A stretch of 64,000 bases of DNA, taken from assembly GCA_963812525.1 (NCBI GenBank), contig CAWEVL010000010.1:124001-188000 (forward strand). The letters run 5' to 3'. Origin of the DNA: Bog-756 sp963812525 (GTDB lineage: Bacteria; Actinomycetota; Acidimicrobiia; Acidimicrobiales; RAAP-2). The position numbers were made by a program, and so were the translations under genes. Numbering within the stretch: the first letter of the stretch is position 1; every line of letters begins with the position of its first letter. This document shows, in pieces, positions 34,148 through 42,278 of this stretch. The notes below the pieces were generated by a model that saw only the letters and a program-made list of their open reading frames with translations, did not search any database and was not told the origin of the DNA.

Positions 34148-34660
34148 TCAGCGCGGGGCCGGGGAGGGGACCCGACAGGCACCGTCGATGTCGAAGACCC
34201 GGTTGAACCGGCCGAGGGCCAGCCACGATCCCACGCACAGGGCCAGGTCCACCAGCTCGTCGTCGGTGTAGTGGTCGTGCAGCCGGGCCCAAAAGGCGTC
34301 GTCCATGCCCAGGTGGTCCTGCGAATAGCGCTCGGCGAACTCGGCGGCCAGCCGCTCCCGCTCACTGAGCCCGCTCCAGTCGCGTCGGACCCCGACCGAC
34401 TCGTAGAACTCCTCGGGGATCTCTTCGGGGTCGGCGGCCCGGCCGGGCACATCCCGGGCCGTGCGCCAGTCGATGCAGATGGCACACTGGTTGATGCGGG
34501 CCATGGTGGTCCGGGCCGCCTCGAACTCGCGGAGGGAGAGCGAGGAGCGCTCGTACACCGCGTTGGAGTACCCGCCGGCCGCCGAGGTCAGCGGCGTGGC
34601 CAACTCGGTCCAGACGTAGACCAACGGATCCTGCTCCACCGGCACCGTCACGCGTGGCAT
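34148..34660 (-). CDS. Carboxymuconolactone decarboxylase/AhpD-like protein
   Basis: A 170-residue helical protein with the AhpD-type CxxC active site in RINQCAICIDWRTARD followed by the helix pair AEFAERYSQDHLGMDD. Members with CxxC are peroxidase or thiol-disulfide enzymes. The preceding AARTTMARI is typical of the family. First gene of a two-gene operon with the EthD-like protein. Confidence 0.8.
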   Translation of the reverse strand: MPRVTVPVEQDPLVYVWTELATPLTSAAGGYSNAVYERSSLSLREFEAARTTMARINQCAICIDWRTARDVPGRAADPEEIPEEFYESVGVRRDWSGLSERERLAAEFAERYSQDHLGMDDAFWARLHDHYTDDELVDLALCVGSWLALGRFNRVFDIDGACRVPSPAPR

Positions 34661-34766
34661 GGGTCCCCTCTCCTCGGCTGGCTGTTCGGTCGGCCCGGTC
34701 GTCGACCCCTGGGTCGCCGGCTCGTCGCCGCCGGTCTCCCGGGGGCGGCCCGCCCGACGCTACCGC

Positions 34767-35093
34767 TCAGCCCACGGGGGTGGGTAGCCGACGGACGGCC
34801 CGGCCGGCCAGGCCGGTGAGGAACTGGATCCACTGGCGCTCGCCCATCAGCCACAGCCACAGCTCGCGCTGGGCGCCGACGACCACCTCGATGAAGTCCT
34901 CCCGGCTCATCCCGAGCGGCTCCAAGGTCGGCTGCCAGCACCGCCACAGCCAGAGGCCGATACAGATGTCGTCGGTGAAGCCGGTCCGCCAGTCCTGGCC
35001 GTCGAGGAGGGCGTAGCGCAGCCCGCCCTTCAGGTCCTCGGGCTCGTCGGGGAGCACCAGCCGCGGACCGCCTTCCACTTCGAACACTGTCAT
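34767..35093 (-). CDS. Hypothetical protein (108 residues)
   Basis: A soluble protein rich in tryptophan (DICIGLWLWRCWQPTLEPL and ELWLWLMGERQWIQFLTGLAG). No family recognised. TAGGGT ends six bases before the ATG, a clear leaderless-type promoter, so it is probably expressed alone. Confidence 0.6.
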   Translation of the reverse strand: MTVFEVEGGPRLVLPDEPEDLKGGLRYALLDGQDWRTGFTDDICIGLWLWRCWQPTLEPLGMSREDFIEVVVGAQRELWLWLMGERQWIQFLTGLAGRAVRRLPTPVG

Positions 35094-35249
35094 GGATGCA
35101 CCCTACCCACCCGACCGGCGCCGAAGCGGGCGATTTCGCGGCGACCAGGGCCAACGGGAGAAATCGGAACACAACCTTCATCTGGCCGCCCCCAGAACGC
35201 CGCTCCGGGCACTGCAACCTTGCAGGCCACCCCCGGGCCGGAGGCGGAC

Positions 35250-36530
35250 TCAGCGGTCGGGGAGCACCGGCGCCCGGTCGCTGTCCCGGTAGGTCGAGAC
35301 GTGCTCGGCGTAGTCGATGAACAGCGGGGCGTCGGGGTCGAACGGCCGGCGGAGGCTGTCGAAGGCGATCCGCTTGTCGAAGGCGTCCAGCTTGACCAGC
35401 GCCTCGGGATTGTCGAGCTCGCGGAAGTCGAGGCGGCCGCGGGCGTTGTCGAGGGCCTTCCGGCCCCGCTCGGTGCGCACCAGCACGCTGCTCCATCCGT
35501 CCATCGACCCCACGCTCCCCACCGAGAGGTCCGCACCCCGCCCCAGGAAGTCGGCGCACTCGTCGCACCCCTTCAGGGCCGCCCCGTGGAAGTTCTTGAT
35601 GGGCTCGTCCACGGCCAGCTCGCCGTCGCGGTACTCGACGATCATCCGCCCCCGGATGACATCGACCTTGCTGACCCGCTCGAGGTCGATCCCGCGGTCC
35701 TGCTGGAGCAGCTGGAGCATCAGGCCCTGATAGTCGAAGCTCTTGGTGCAGAGCAGGGCGATGGTCAGCACCACGGCGTCGATCCGGTGGGCCCCGGTGG
35801 GCCAGCGCCGCGACTGCATGGCCCGGATGCCCTGGATCTCGCACGGCGTGCCCACTACGGCGATCCTGGGCTTGGCCGGCAGGTCGTACTTGGACAGGTC
35901 CAGTTCGGCCAGGGCCATGGTCTGGTTGTAGTAGCTCCCGGCGGCGTCGACGATCTCCTGGGCCGTGGTGGCCAGGTGGGCCACGCCCTTCCACGGCTCG
36001 TCGGGGTCGTCGCTGGGCCGGGTGACCAGAGCGCCGTCGATGTCCCCGCCGGCCAGGGCGGCGATGAGCAGGGCCGAGACCACACCGCCGTCCTGGGCGT
36101 CGTCGGGCCGGGCCCCGGCCCGCACCGCGTAGGAGTCCATCACCGCGCCCAGGCCGTCGCCCGGGGGACCACCGGTGATCTTCCAGTAGTTGTCGGCGGC
36201 GTCGGCCCGGACCACCGTGCCGATCTGGTTGACCCCGCCGTCCTCGGGCTCGCCGGTCACCGTGGACGGTGGCCACAGGGCCTCGTAGCGGAGTCCACCC
36301 CGGGGGCAGAAGTCCCAGCACAGCGAGCAGCCGGTGCACATCTTGACCAGCTCGGGCAGGTCGGTGTCCTCGTCGATCCCGATGGAGTTGGACGGACAGG
36401 CGGCCACGCAGGTCCCGCACTGGATGCACCGGTCGGCGTCGATGACCCCGGCCTGCAGCTCCCAGAACCAGGTCTTGCCCGGCGGCTCGGCGATCCCGTT
36501 CATCTCCTCGCGGATGCGGTAGGCCTTCAT
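35250..36530 (-). CDS. FrhB-family F420-type iron-sulfur flavoprotein
   Basis: A 426-residue protein. It has two 4Fe-4S sites (Cys35, 38, 41, 45 and Cys65, 68, 71, 75), and then the two FrhB (coenzyme F420 hydrogenase/dehydrogenase beta subunit) domains with GGVVSALLIAALAGGDIDGAL, VGTPCEIQGIRAM, and the cluster segment KGCDECADFLGRGADLSVGS. FrhB proteins exchange electrons between F420H2 or FAD and iron-sulfur centres. The ATG overlaps the stop of the sulfite reductase gene by four bases (ATGA), so it very probably feeds electrons to that enzyme. Confidence 0.85.
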   Translation of the reverse strand: MKAYRIREEMNGIAEPPGKTWFWELQAGVIDADRCIQCGTCVAACPSNSIGIDEDTDLPELVKMCTGCSLCWDFCPRGGLRYEALWPPSTVTGEPEDGGVNQIGTVVRADAADNYWKITGGPPGDGLGAVMDSYAVRAGARPDDAQDGGVVSALLIAALAGGDIDGALVTRPSDDPDEPWKGVAHLATTAQEIVDAAGSYYNQTMALAELDLSKYDLPAKPRIAVVGTPCEIQGIRAMQSRRWPTGAHRIDAVVLTIALLCTKSFDYQGLMLQLLQQDRGIDLERVSKVDVIRGRMIVEYRDGELAVDEPIKNFHGAALKGCDECADFLGRGADLSVGSVGSMDGWSSVLVRTERGRKALDNARGRLDFRELDNPEALVKLDAFDKRIAFDSLRRPFDPDAPLFIDYAEHVSTYRDSDRAPVLPDR

Positions 36531-38332
36531 GCCCGCCCCCCCTTGGCCGGCGCCGGCGGCTTGGTGCCCAGGGCGACCGGCGTACCGGTGCCCGTCTCGG
36601 CCAGCGTGCGGCGCAGGTCGTCGTTGGGCACGCGGCGGGCCCAGTTGTAGAAGGGCTCGTCCTCCCGTCGCTCGGACTGGTAGCGGCGGACCACCCGGAG
36701 CAGCGCGTCGGGTACGTCGTTGACCGGCCGGGCGTGCTCGATCCAGTCGATGAAGCCCGAGCCGGCCCCGAGCGAGCCACCCATCCCGATGTCGACCGCC
36801 TCGGCCAGGTGGTTGCCCACGTGCGCCACCTCGCCCCGGAAGCCGATGTCGGCGATCTGGGGCTGGGCGCAGCTGGCCGAGCACCCCGAGAAGTGCATCC
36901 GGATCACGCCGGCGTCCTCCCGAGGCCCGGACCGCCCACCGGGCAGCGGTGCGGCGCCCACCGGCTCACCGGCCAGCTGCTCGTCGAGGAAGCGGGCCCA
37001 CTTGACCGCCCGCTCCTTGGTCTCGACGATGGCGTACCGGCAGAACTCGCTGCCGGTGCACGCCACCACCCCGCGGGTGAACGGCCCCGGGTAGGGCGAG
37101 TACTTCTGCAGCAGGTCCTCGGCCACCATGGCCTCGACCCGGTCCTCGGGCACCCCGGTGAAGGTGATGTTCTGATCGGTGCCGACCCGGACCGTGCCGT
37201 CGCCGTAGGTCTCGGCCAGGCGGGCCGCCTCCACCAGTTCCAGTCCGTTCATCCGGCCCACGGGGACCGAGCACCCGACGTAGACCAGCCCCGGTTGCTT
37301 CTGGGGGTGGACCCCGACGTGGTCGCCGCGGTACCGGGTCGTCAGGTCCTCACCGGCCGGCACCAGGTCGAAGCGGGCCCGTTTGGCCAGCTCCTCGCGG
37401 AAGCCCTCCGGCCCCAACTCCTGGACCAGGTAGCGCATACGGGCCTGCCCCCGGTTCTCGCGGTTGCCCAGCTCGCCGAAGAGCTGGGCGATGGCCCGGG
37501 TCACCTCGACGGCCTGCTCCTGACGCACGAAGACGTCGATGTCCGAGGCCATCCGCTCACCGTCGGAGAGGCCACCCCCGGCCAGCAGGTTGAACCCGAG
37601 CGTCCCGTCGGCGGCCCGGGCCGGCCACAGCCCGATGTCGTTGATCTCGGCCTGGGCGCAGTCCTCCACGCACCCGGTGACCGATATCTTGAACTTGCGG
37701 GGCAGATTGGCGTACTCGCGGTTGCCGGTGAAGAAGTCCGAGACCTTGCGGGCGATGGGCAGGGCGTCGAAGGCCTCGTGGGCGTCGACGCCGGAGACCG
37801 GGCAGCTCAGCACGTTCCGGGACGAGTCACCACACGCCTGGACCGTGGTCAGCCCCACGGCGGCCAACCGGCGCCAGACGCGGGGGATGTCCTCGATGCG
37901 GAGCCAGTGGATCTGGACCGTCTGGCGGGTGGTCAGGTCGGCGTAGCGGGACCCGAAGACCCGGGACTCGGAGCCGTCGGGCCCCTCCCCGAAGGCGTCG
38001 GCCACCACGCCGATCTCCCGGATCTGCGGGGCGGTCAGGAACCCACCGGGCACCTTGACCCGCATCATGAAGGCGTCGCCGCCCTGCTTCTGCGGGTAGA
38101 TCCCGGCCCACTTGAGGCGCTCCACCTCACCGGGCACCTTGGCGATGGCCGCCGGACCCTCCTTGGAGTAGGTGTCGATGATGGCATCGGCGATCTCGAG
38201 CGGATGGCGCTCGAGCTTCCACTGTTCGATCTCGTTGAGCTCGCCCTGGGTGCGGTACGGATTGACGAAGGGCATGGGACGTTCCGTCCCGCGGATGTTG
38301 AGCCCGTAGAGCTCGTCCCGGTCCTTGGTCAT
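36527..38332 (-). CDS. Siroheme/4Fe-4S sulfite (or nitrite) reductase
   Basis: A 601-residue enzyme of the ferredoxin-dependent nitrite/sulfite reductase family with its two-fold repeat. The coupled siroheme-4Fe-4S centre has Cys in CTGSEFCRYAIVETK (around residue 425-432) and FSGCSASCAQPQIADIGF (around 480-486). The N-terminal half has the degenerate copy VTGCVEDCAQAEINDIGLW. Sequence alone does not settle sulfite versus nitrite. Its place between cysH and an FrhB gene, opposite a siroheme gene, favours assimilatory sulfite reduction. 35 bases downstream of cysH. Confidence 0.88.
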   Translation of the reverse strand: MTKDRDELYGLNIRGTERPMPFVNPYRTQGELNEIEQWKLERHPLEIADAIIDTYSKEGPAAIAKVPGEVERLKWAGIYPQKQGGDAFMMRVKVPGGFLTAPQIREIGVVADAFGEGPDGSESRVFGSRYADLTTRQTVQIHWLRIEDIPRVWRRLAAVGLTTVQACGDSSRNVLSCPVSGVDAHEAFDALPIARKVSDFFTGNREYANLPRKFKISVTGCVEDCAQAEINDIGLWPARAADGTLGFNLLAGGGLSDGERMASDIDVFVRQEQAVEVTRAIAQLFGELGNRENRGQARMRYLVQELGPEGFREELAKRARFDLVPAGEDLTTRYRGDHVGVHPQKQPGLVYVGCSVPVGRMNGLELVEAARLAETYGDGTVRVGTDQNITFTGVPEDRVEAMVAEDLLQKYSPYPGPFTRGVVACTGSEFCRYAIVETKERAVKWARFLDEQLAGEPVGAAPLPGGRSGPREDAGVIRMHFSGCSASCAQPQIADIGFRGEVAHVGNHLAEAVDIGMGGSLGAGSGFIDWIEHARPVNDVPDALLRVVRRYQSERREDEPFYNWARRVPNDDLRRTLAETGTGTPVALGTKPPAPAKGGRA

Positions 38333-38367
38333 CTCAGGAGCTCGGCGGCGCGGGGGCTGCCGTCATC

Positions 38368-39057
38368 TCAGACGTGCAGTCCGCACTCGACCTTGTCCGA
38401 ATCGGACCAGCGGCCGGCACGGGGATCCTCGCCGAACTTCACCGGGCGGGTGGTCGGGGCGCACCCGATGGAGAGATAGCCCTTGGACAGCAGGGGATGC
38501 CGGGGGATGCCGTGGTCGGCGCCGTACCCGTCGACATCCTGCTCGGTCCAGGTGGCGAGGGGGTTGATCTTGACCATGCCCCAGTTGTCGTCGTAGGCCA
38601 CGATGGGGGCGTCCCGACGGGTGGGGGCGTCCACCCGCTTGAGCCCGGTGATCCAGGCCTCCTTGCCGTCCATGGCCTGCTTCATGGGGCGGACCTTGCG
38701 GAACTCGCAGCACTGGGCCGTACCGCAGGGCCACTCCTCGGCCCCGGCCGCCGGCTTGGTCACGGTGAGGTTGAGGTCATAGCGCTGGCGGATGGTCTCG
38801 ACGTACTCAAGCGTCTCGGGGAAGTGGGCCCCGGTGTCGAGGAAGACCACTTCGATGGTCGGGTCCACCTTGACGGCGATGTCGATGAGGACCGCATCCT
38901 GGAACGAGGAGGCCATGGTCAGTTTGGGCCCGAACCGGTCCACGGCCCAGGCCACCACCAGGCCGGCCGGGGCAGTTTCGAAGGCGGCGGACTGCTCGTC
39001 CATCTCCTCTCGCAACTGCGTCAGTTCAGATTTGCTGGCCACGATGCTCACCTTCAC
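38368..39057 (-). CDS. cysH: Phosphoadenylyl/adenylyl-sulfate reductase CysH, one cluster cysteine replaced
   Basis: A 229-residue enzyme that reduces (P)APS to sulfite. Conserved parts: MASSFQDAVLIDIA, FLDTGAHFPETLEYV, the Cys116-Cys117 pair in AQCCEFRKVRPM, ITGLKRVDAPTR, and the catalytic Cys225 in the terminal ECGLHV. APS-type enzymes hold a 4Fe-4S cluster by CC-x80-CxxC. Here the second pair reads Cys199-Ala-Pro-Thr202, so the fourth ligand is missing. GTG at 39057 follows GAGAGG. First gene of the cysH-sulfite reductase-FrhB operon. Confidence 0.9.
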   Translation of the reverse strand: MKVSIVASKSELTQLREEMDEQSAAFETAPAGLVVAWAVDRFGPKLTMASSFQDAVLIDIAVKVDPTIEVVFLDTGAHFPETLEYVETIRQRYDLNLTVTKPAAGAEEWPCGTAQCCEFRKVRPMKQAMDGKEAWITGLKRVDAPTRRDAPIVAYDDNWGMVKINPLATWTEQDVDGYGADHGIPRHPLLSKGYLSIGCAPTTRPVKFGEDPRAGRWSDSDKVECGLHV

Positions 39058-39396
39058 AACCCTCTCTGTCGTCTCTCCTGCAGAGCGGGGAGTGAACAGT
39101 GTCGCTCACCTTCCCACTTCCCGCTCCTGCCACTGCCTTGGCCATGCCGACCACCCTGCCCCCCGGATCCACACCAGCCCTTCCAAGAACCCTCAGCACC
39201 CTCGTCTCATTCCTCGATCTCGGCCTGTCGGCCGGGACCGGGCCACACCCGGACGGATCCGGTCCGATCCCGTCGTCGGAGAAGTACCTGCCAGCCGACC
39301 CTTTCGGGCCATGCTGGAGCGATACATCCGACCTCGGAGACTATACATGAGTAATCAGATCAAGTTTTACGGGAATCCAGGTCTATCTGGTAGGAA
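39058..39396. promoter_or_regulatory. Divergent control region of the sulfate assimilation locus
   Basis: About 340 bases between cysH (leftward) and the siroheme gene (rightward). On the minus strand TATAGT (39340-39345) is a good -10 box, leaving a cysH leader of roughly 275 bases. The leader contains two short cysteine-containing frames, the second overlapping the cysH start, which would suit cysteine-dependent attenuation, but no known motif was matched. The rightmost 70 bases are clearly AT-rich and hold TGATTACTCAT. Confidence 0.55.
39347..39357 (-). promoter_or_regulatory. Candidate operator TGATTACTCAT
   Basis: On the minus strand this 11-mer lies directly upstream of the cysH -10 box. 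It differs by one base from TGATTAGTCAT in the cysteine dioxygenase promoter; both are also preceded by CTTGAT. Candidate site for a shared sulfur regulator; no such regulator gene is in the window. Confidence 0.45.
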
Positions 39397-40134
39397 ATGG
39401 GCTCGCTGCGGCGGCCGCCCGGAGCGGCGGCACGGGCCGCCCGAGTGGTCGTCCCCGTCGTGACCCCCGCCCCTGACGACGCGGCACCGGGCGGGCCCGC
39501 GGACCCGCCCGGCCGGGCCGCCGCGGATTTCCCGGTGGTGCTGGACCTGGGCGGCCGGCCGTGCCTGGTGGTGGGGGGCGGCCCGGTGGCCGCCGGCAAG
39601 GCCCGCGCCCTGGTGGCGGCCGGGGCCCGGGTGCGTGTGGTGGCCGTCGAGGTCGACCCGGCCGTCGACGCCATCGAGGACCTGGCCGCCGTGGAGCGAC
39701 GCCCCTACCGGGGCGGGGAGTCGGCCGGCTTCGACCTGGTGGTGGCGGCCACCGGCGACCCGTCGGTGGACGGCACGGTCGTGGCCGACGCCCGTGCCCT
39801 CGGCGTGCTGGTCAACCGGGCCGGCGGCGACCCCCAGGGGACGGTCCGCTTCCCCGCCGTCATCCGACGGGGCCCGGTGACCGTGGCCGTCTCGACCGGC
39901 GGGGCCAGCCCGGCCCTGGCCCGGTGGCTCCGGGACCGCATCGCCGACCGCCTCCCGCCCGGGTTGGAGACGGTGGCCGGGCTGGTCGAGGAGGCCCGGG
40001 CCGAGTGGCGCGCCTCGGGTCGGCCCACCGCCTCGGTGGACTGGGCCACCCTCCTCGACGACCGGGTCCTCCCCCTGGTGGAGGCGGGCCGGATCGAGGA
40101 GGCCCGGGCCGCGCTCCGGGCCGGTGGTCGTTGA
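39397..40134 (+). CDS. Precorrin-2 dehydrogenase/sirohydrochlorin ferrochelatase
   Basis: A 245-residue bifunctional siroheme-synthesis protein equal to the N-terminal part of CysG (Met8p-like). NAD site LVVGGGPVAAGKARALVAAGA, catalytic region VNRAGGDPQGTVRFPAVIRRG, and the sirohydrochlorin-binding STGGASPALARWLRDRI. It makes the cofactor of the divergently encoded sulfite reductase. The first 40 residues are Ala/Pro-rich, so the true start may be the GTG at 39460. The separate uroporphyrinogen methylase is not in the window. Confidence 0.85.
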   Translation: MGSLRRPPGAAARAARVVVPVVTPAPDDAAPGGPADPPGRAAADFPVVLDLGGRPCLVVGGGPVAAGKARALVAAGARVRVVAVEVDPAVDAIEDLAAVERRPYRGGESAGFDLVVAATGDPSVDGTVVADARALGVLVNRAGGDPQGTVRFPAVIRRGPVTVAVSTGGASPALARWLRDRIADRLPPGLETVAGLVEEARAEWRASGRPTASVDWATLLDDRVLPLVEAGRIEEARAALRAGGR

Positions 40135-40191
40135 GCCGACCCGGGCGGAGCGACCCGGGCCGTCGTCCTGCCCGTCGGTAAGGTGAGGGGC

Positions 40192-41469
40192 ATGATCCCC
40201 GACCGCGTGCTCGACCTCGACGAGATCGACCTCTCCGACCTGGCCTTCTGGGAACGACCGTGGAGCGAGCGAGAGGGGGCCTTCCGGCTCCTCCGCCAGG
40301 AGCGCCCGCTGGCCTTCTTCGAGGAGCCCGACGCCACGCTCACCTCGGCCCTGGCCCCTCCCCCGGGTCCGGGCTACCGGGCCGTGACCCGGCACGCCGA
40401 CGTGACCGAGATCAGCCGTCACCCCGAGATCTACTGCTCGGGGCAGGGCGCGGTGAGCATCCTCGACCTGCCCCCCGAGATGGTGGAGTACTTCGCCGGC
40501 ATGATCTCGACGGACAACCCCCGGCACGCCCGACTGCGCCGCATCGTGTCGGCGGCCTTCAACCCCCGTCGGATCGCCAGCATCGAGCAGAGCATCGAGG
40601 AGGTGGCCGACCGGGTCATCGCGCGGGCCGCCGGCCTGGGCGAGTGCGACTTCGCCACCGAGATCGCCGCACCGTTCCCCCTCGAGATCATCTGCGACAT
40701 GATGGGCGTACCGCCCTCCCAGTACGCCACCGTCCTCCGCTGTTCCAACATCATCCTGAGCAACGGCGACCCCGAGTACATGCCCGAGGGCACCGACCCG
40801 GTGCTGGCCTTCGTCGAGGCCGGCCAGGAGCTCACCGACCTGATGAACGAGCTGAGCGCCCACCGGGTCGACCATCCGACCGACGACCTCACCACCGCCC
40901 TCATCACCACCAACATCGACGGCGAGGCGCTGACCTCGGGCGAGCTGGCCTCCTTCTTCGTACTCCTCCTGACCGCGGGCAACGAGACCACCCGCAATGC
41001 CATCTCCCACGCCCTGCTGGCGCTCACCGAGCACCCCGACCAGCGGGCCCTGTGGCAGGCCGACCCCCACGCCATCGCCGCCACCGGCGTGGACGAGGTC
41101 GTCCGCTGGGCCACGCCGGTCATCTGGATGCGCCGGACGGTGACCGGGGACACCGTGCTCTCGGGCCAGGAGCTGCACGAGGGGGACAAGGTGCTCCTCT
41201 TCTACAACTCGGCCAACCGGGACGAAGCGGTCTTCGAGGATCCCTACACCTTCGACGTGCGCCGCTCCCCCAACCCCCACCTCGGCTTCGGGGCCGCCGG
41301 GCCGCACTTCTGCCTCGGGGCCCACCTGGCCCGGCGGGAGATCGACGTGATGGTGCGGGAGCTGCTGGTCCGCCTGCCCGACATCGAGGCCGCCGGCGAG
41401 CCCGACCGGCTCCAGTCCAACTTCATCAACGGGATCAAGCACCTGCCCTGCCGGTTCACGCCCGCCTGA
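40192..41469 (+). CDS. Cytochrome P450 monooxygenase
   Basis: A 425-residue class I bacterial P450. The I helix is LLLTAGNETTRNAISHAL, the K helix DEVVRWATPVIWMRR (ExxR), and the haem loop LGFGAAGPHFCLGAHLARRE with the cysteine ligand. The haem loop and the ISTDNPRHARLRRIVSAAF stretch resemble the CYP125/CYP142 steroid and fatty-acyl hydroxylases of actinomycetes, an assignment that needs a tree. ATG at 40192 is preceded by TAAGGT with seven bases between, a leaderless pattern. No ferredoxin gene is adjacent. Confidence 0.9.
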   Translation: MIPDRVLDLDEIDLSDLAFWERPWSEREGAFRLLRQERPLAFFEEPDATLTSALAPPPGPGYRAVTRHADVTEISRHPEIYCSGQGAVSILDLPPEMVEYFAGMISTDNPRHARLRRIVSAAFNPRRIASIEQSIEEVADRVIARAAGLGECDFATEIAAPFPLEIICDMMGVPPSQYATVLRCSNIILSNGDPEYMPEGTDPVLAFVEAGQELTDLMNELSAHRVDHPTDDLTTALITTNIDGEALTSGELASFFVLLLTAGNETTRNAISHALLALTEHPDQRALWQADPHAIAATGVDEVVRWATPVIWMRRTVTGDTVLSGQELHEGDKVLLFYNSANRDEAVFEDPYTFDVRRSPNPHLGFGAAGPHFCLGAHLARREIDVMVRELLVRLPDIEAAGEPDRLQSNFINGIKHLPCRFTPA

Positions 41470-41566
41470 CTGCACCGCCCCTCCCCCGGGGTACGGCGGC
41501 CCGGGGAGGCGGACGGAGCACCGGCCGCAGCGGGGCCCCGGGGCCCGGGGACGGCGGGGTGACGGA

Positions 41567-42121
41567 CTAACCGGGCTTGGCCACCATGACCACGGCGGCC
41601 ACCACCAGCACGGCACCCAGGGCGGCCGACAGGCCCACCACCCGGAGGCACGCCGAGCGGAGCCCGGCCCCGGCCGGCGTCCCCCCCTCGGTCCCCGCCG
41701 GGCCCGCCGCCCCGGCCTCGCCCGGGCCCGCCGCCGGATCGGCCACGGCCTCCTGCAGGCGCCGCTCGGCCGGCCACAGGGCCATCTCGGCCACGACCGC
41801 CACCCCCGCCCAGAGGGCCAGCCCGATGGTGATCCACCCGTCGCCGAGCGACCAGTCGCCACCGCTCATGGCCATCAGGGCCACCCCCAGCACCGGGACG
41901 AGGAACAGCACCCGGCCGGTCCAGTTCACCCCGGGCCGGTAGTAGCGGCGGACCGGCTCCGAGCCCGGGCCCGACCGGCGGAGGGCCCAGGCGTAGGCCC
42001 CGGCGACGACCAGCGCCCCCAGGCCGACCGCCGCCGACAGCACGTGGGCCAGCAGCACGACGTCGTAGGCGGCGTCCCGGGCGTGGGTGGAGGCCGACAG
42101 CAGTCGGTCCGGAGCGGTCAT
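41567..42121 (-). CDS. Four-helix membrane protein (DUF2269-like)
   Basis: A 184-residue protein. Helix 1 (YDVVLLAHVLSAAVGLGALV), a YYRPGVNWTGRVLF segment, helices 2-3 and a C-terminal helix after an Ala/Gly-rich loop resemble DUF2269-type membrane proteins. The histidine in helix 1 could bind haem. Unknown function. Converges on the P450 gene. Confidence 0.6.
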   Translation of the reverse strand: MTAPDRLLSASTHARDAAYDVVLLAHVLSAAVGLGALVVAGAYAWALRRSGPGSEPVRRYYRPGVNWTGRVLFLVPVLGVALMAMSGGDWSLGDGWITIGLALWAGVAVVAEMALWPAERRLQEAVADPAAGPGEAGAAGPAGTEGGTPAGAGLRSACLRVVGLSAALGAVLVVAAVVMVAKPG

Positions 42122-42278
42122 CCGGGCGATTCTGGCACTTCGGCCCCCCGGGGTGGCCGGCAGGTCCTGGCACCTACTCCGACCCCGGGATTGCTACGCT
42201 CGTAACAGGACCTTCATCTTCATCCGTCCATCCGGGTCGAGGGTGGACGGGCAAGATCAGATCGAGGTGGCAAGCACC

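Noticed and set aside
36527..38332. Dissimilatory sulfite reductase (DsrAB)
   Set aside because: It is a single 601-residue protein with the NirA/SirA repeat and no ferredoxin insertion, and lies with cysH, so an assimilatory type fits better.
39367..41862. Leftward 831-codon frame antisense to the siroheme gene and P450
   Set aside because: Low-information antisense frame; the sense genes are unambiguous.
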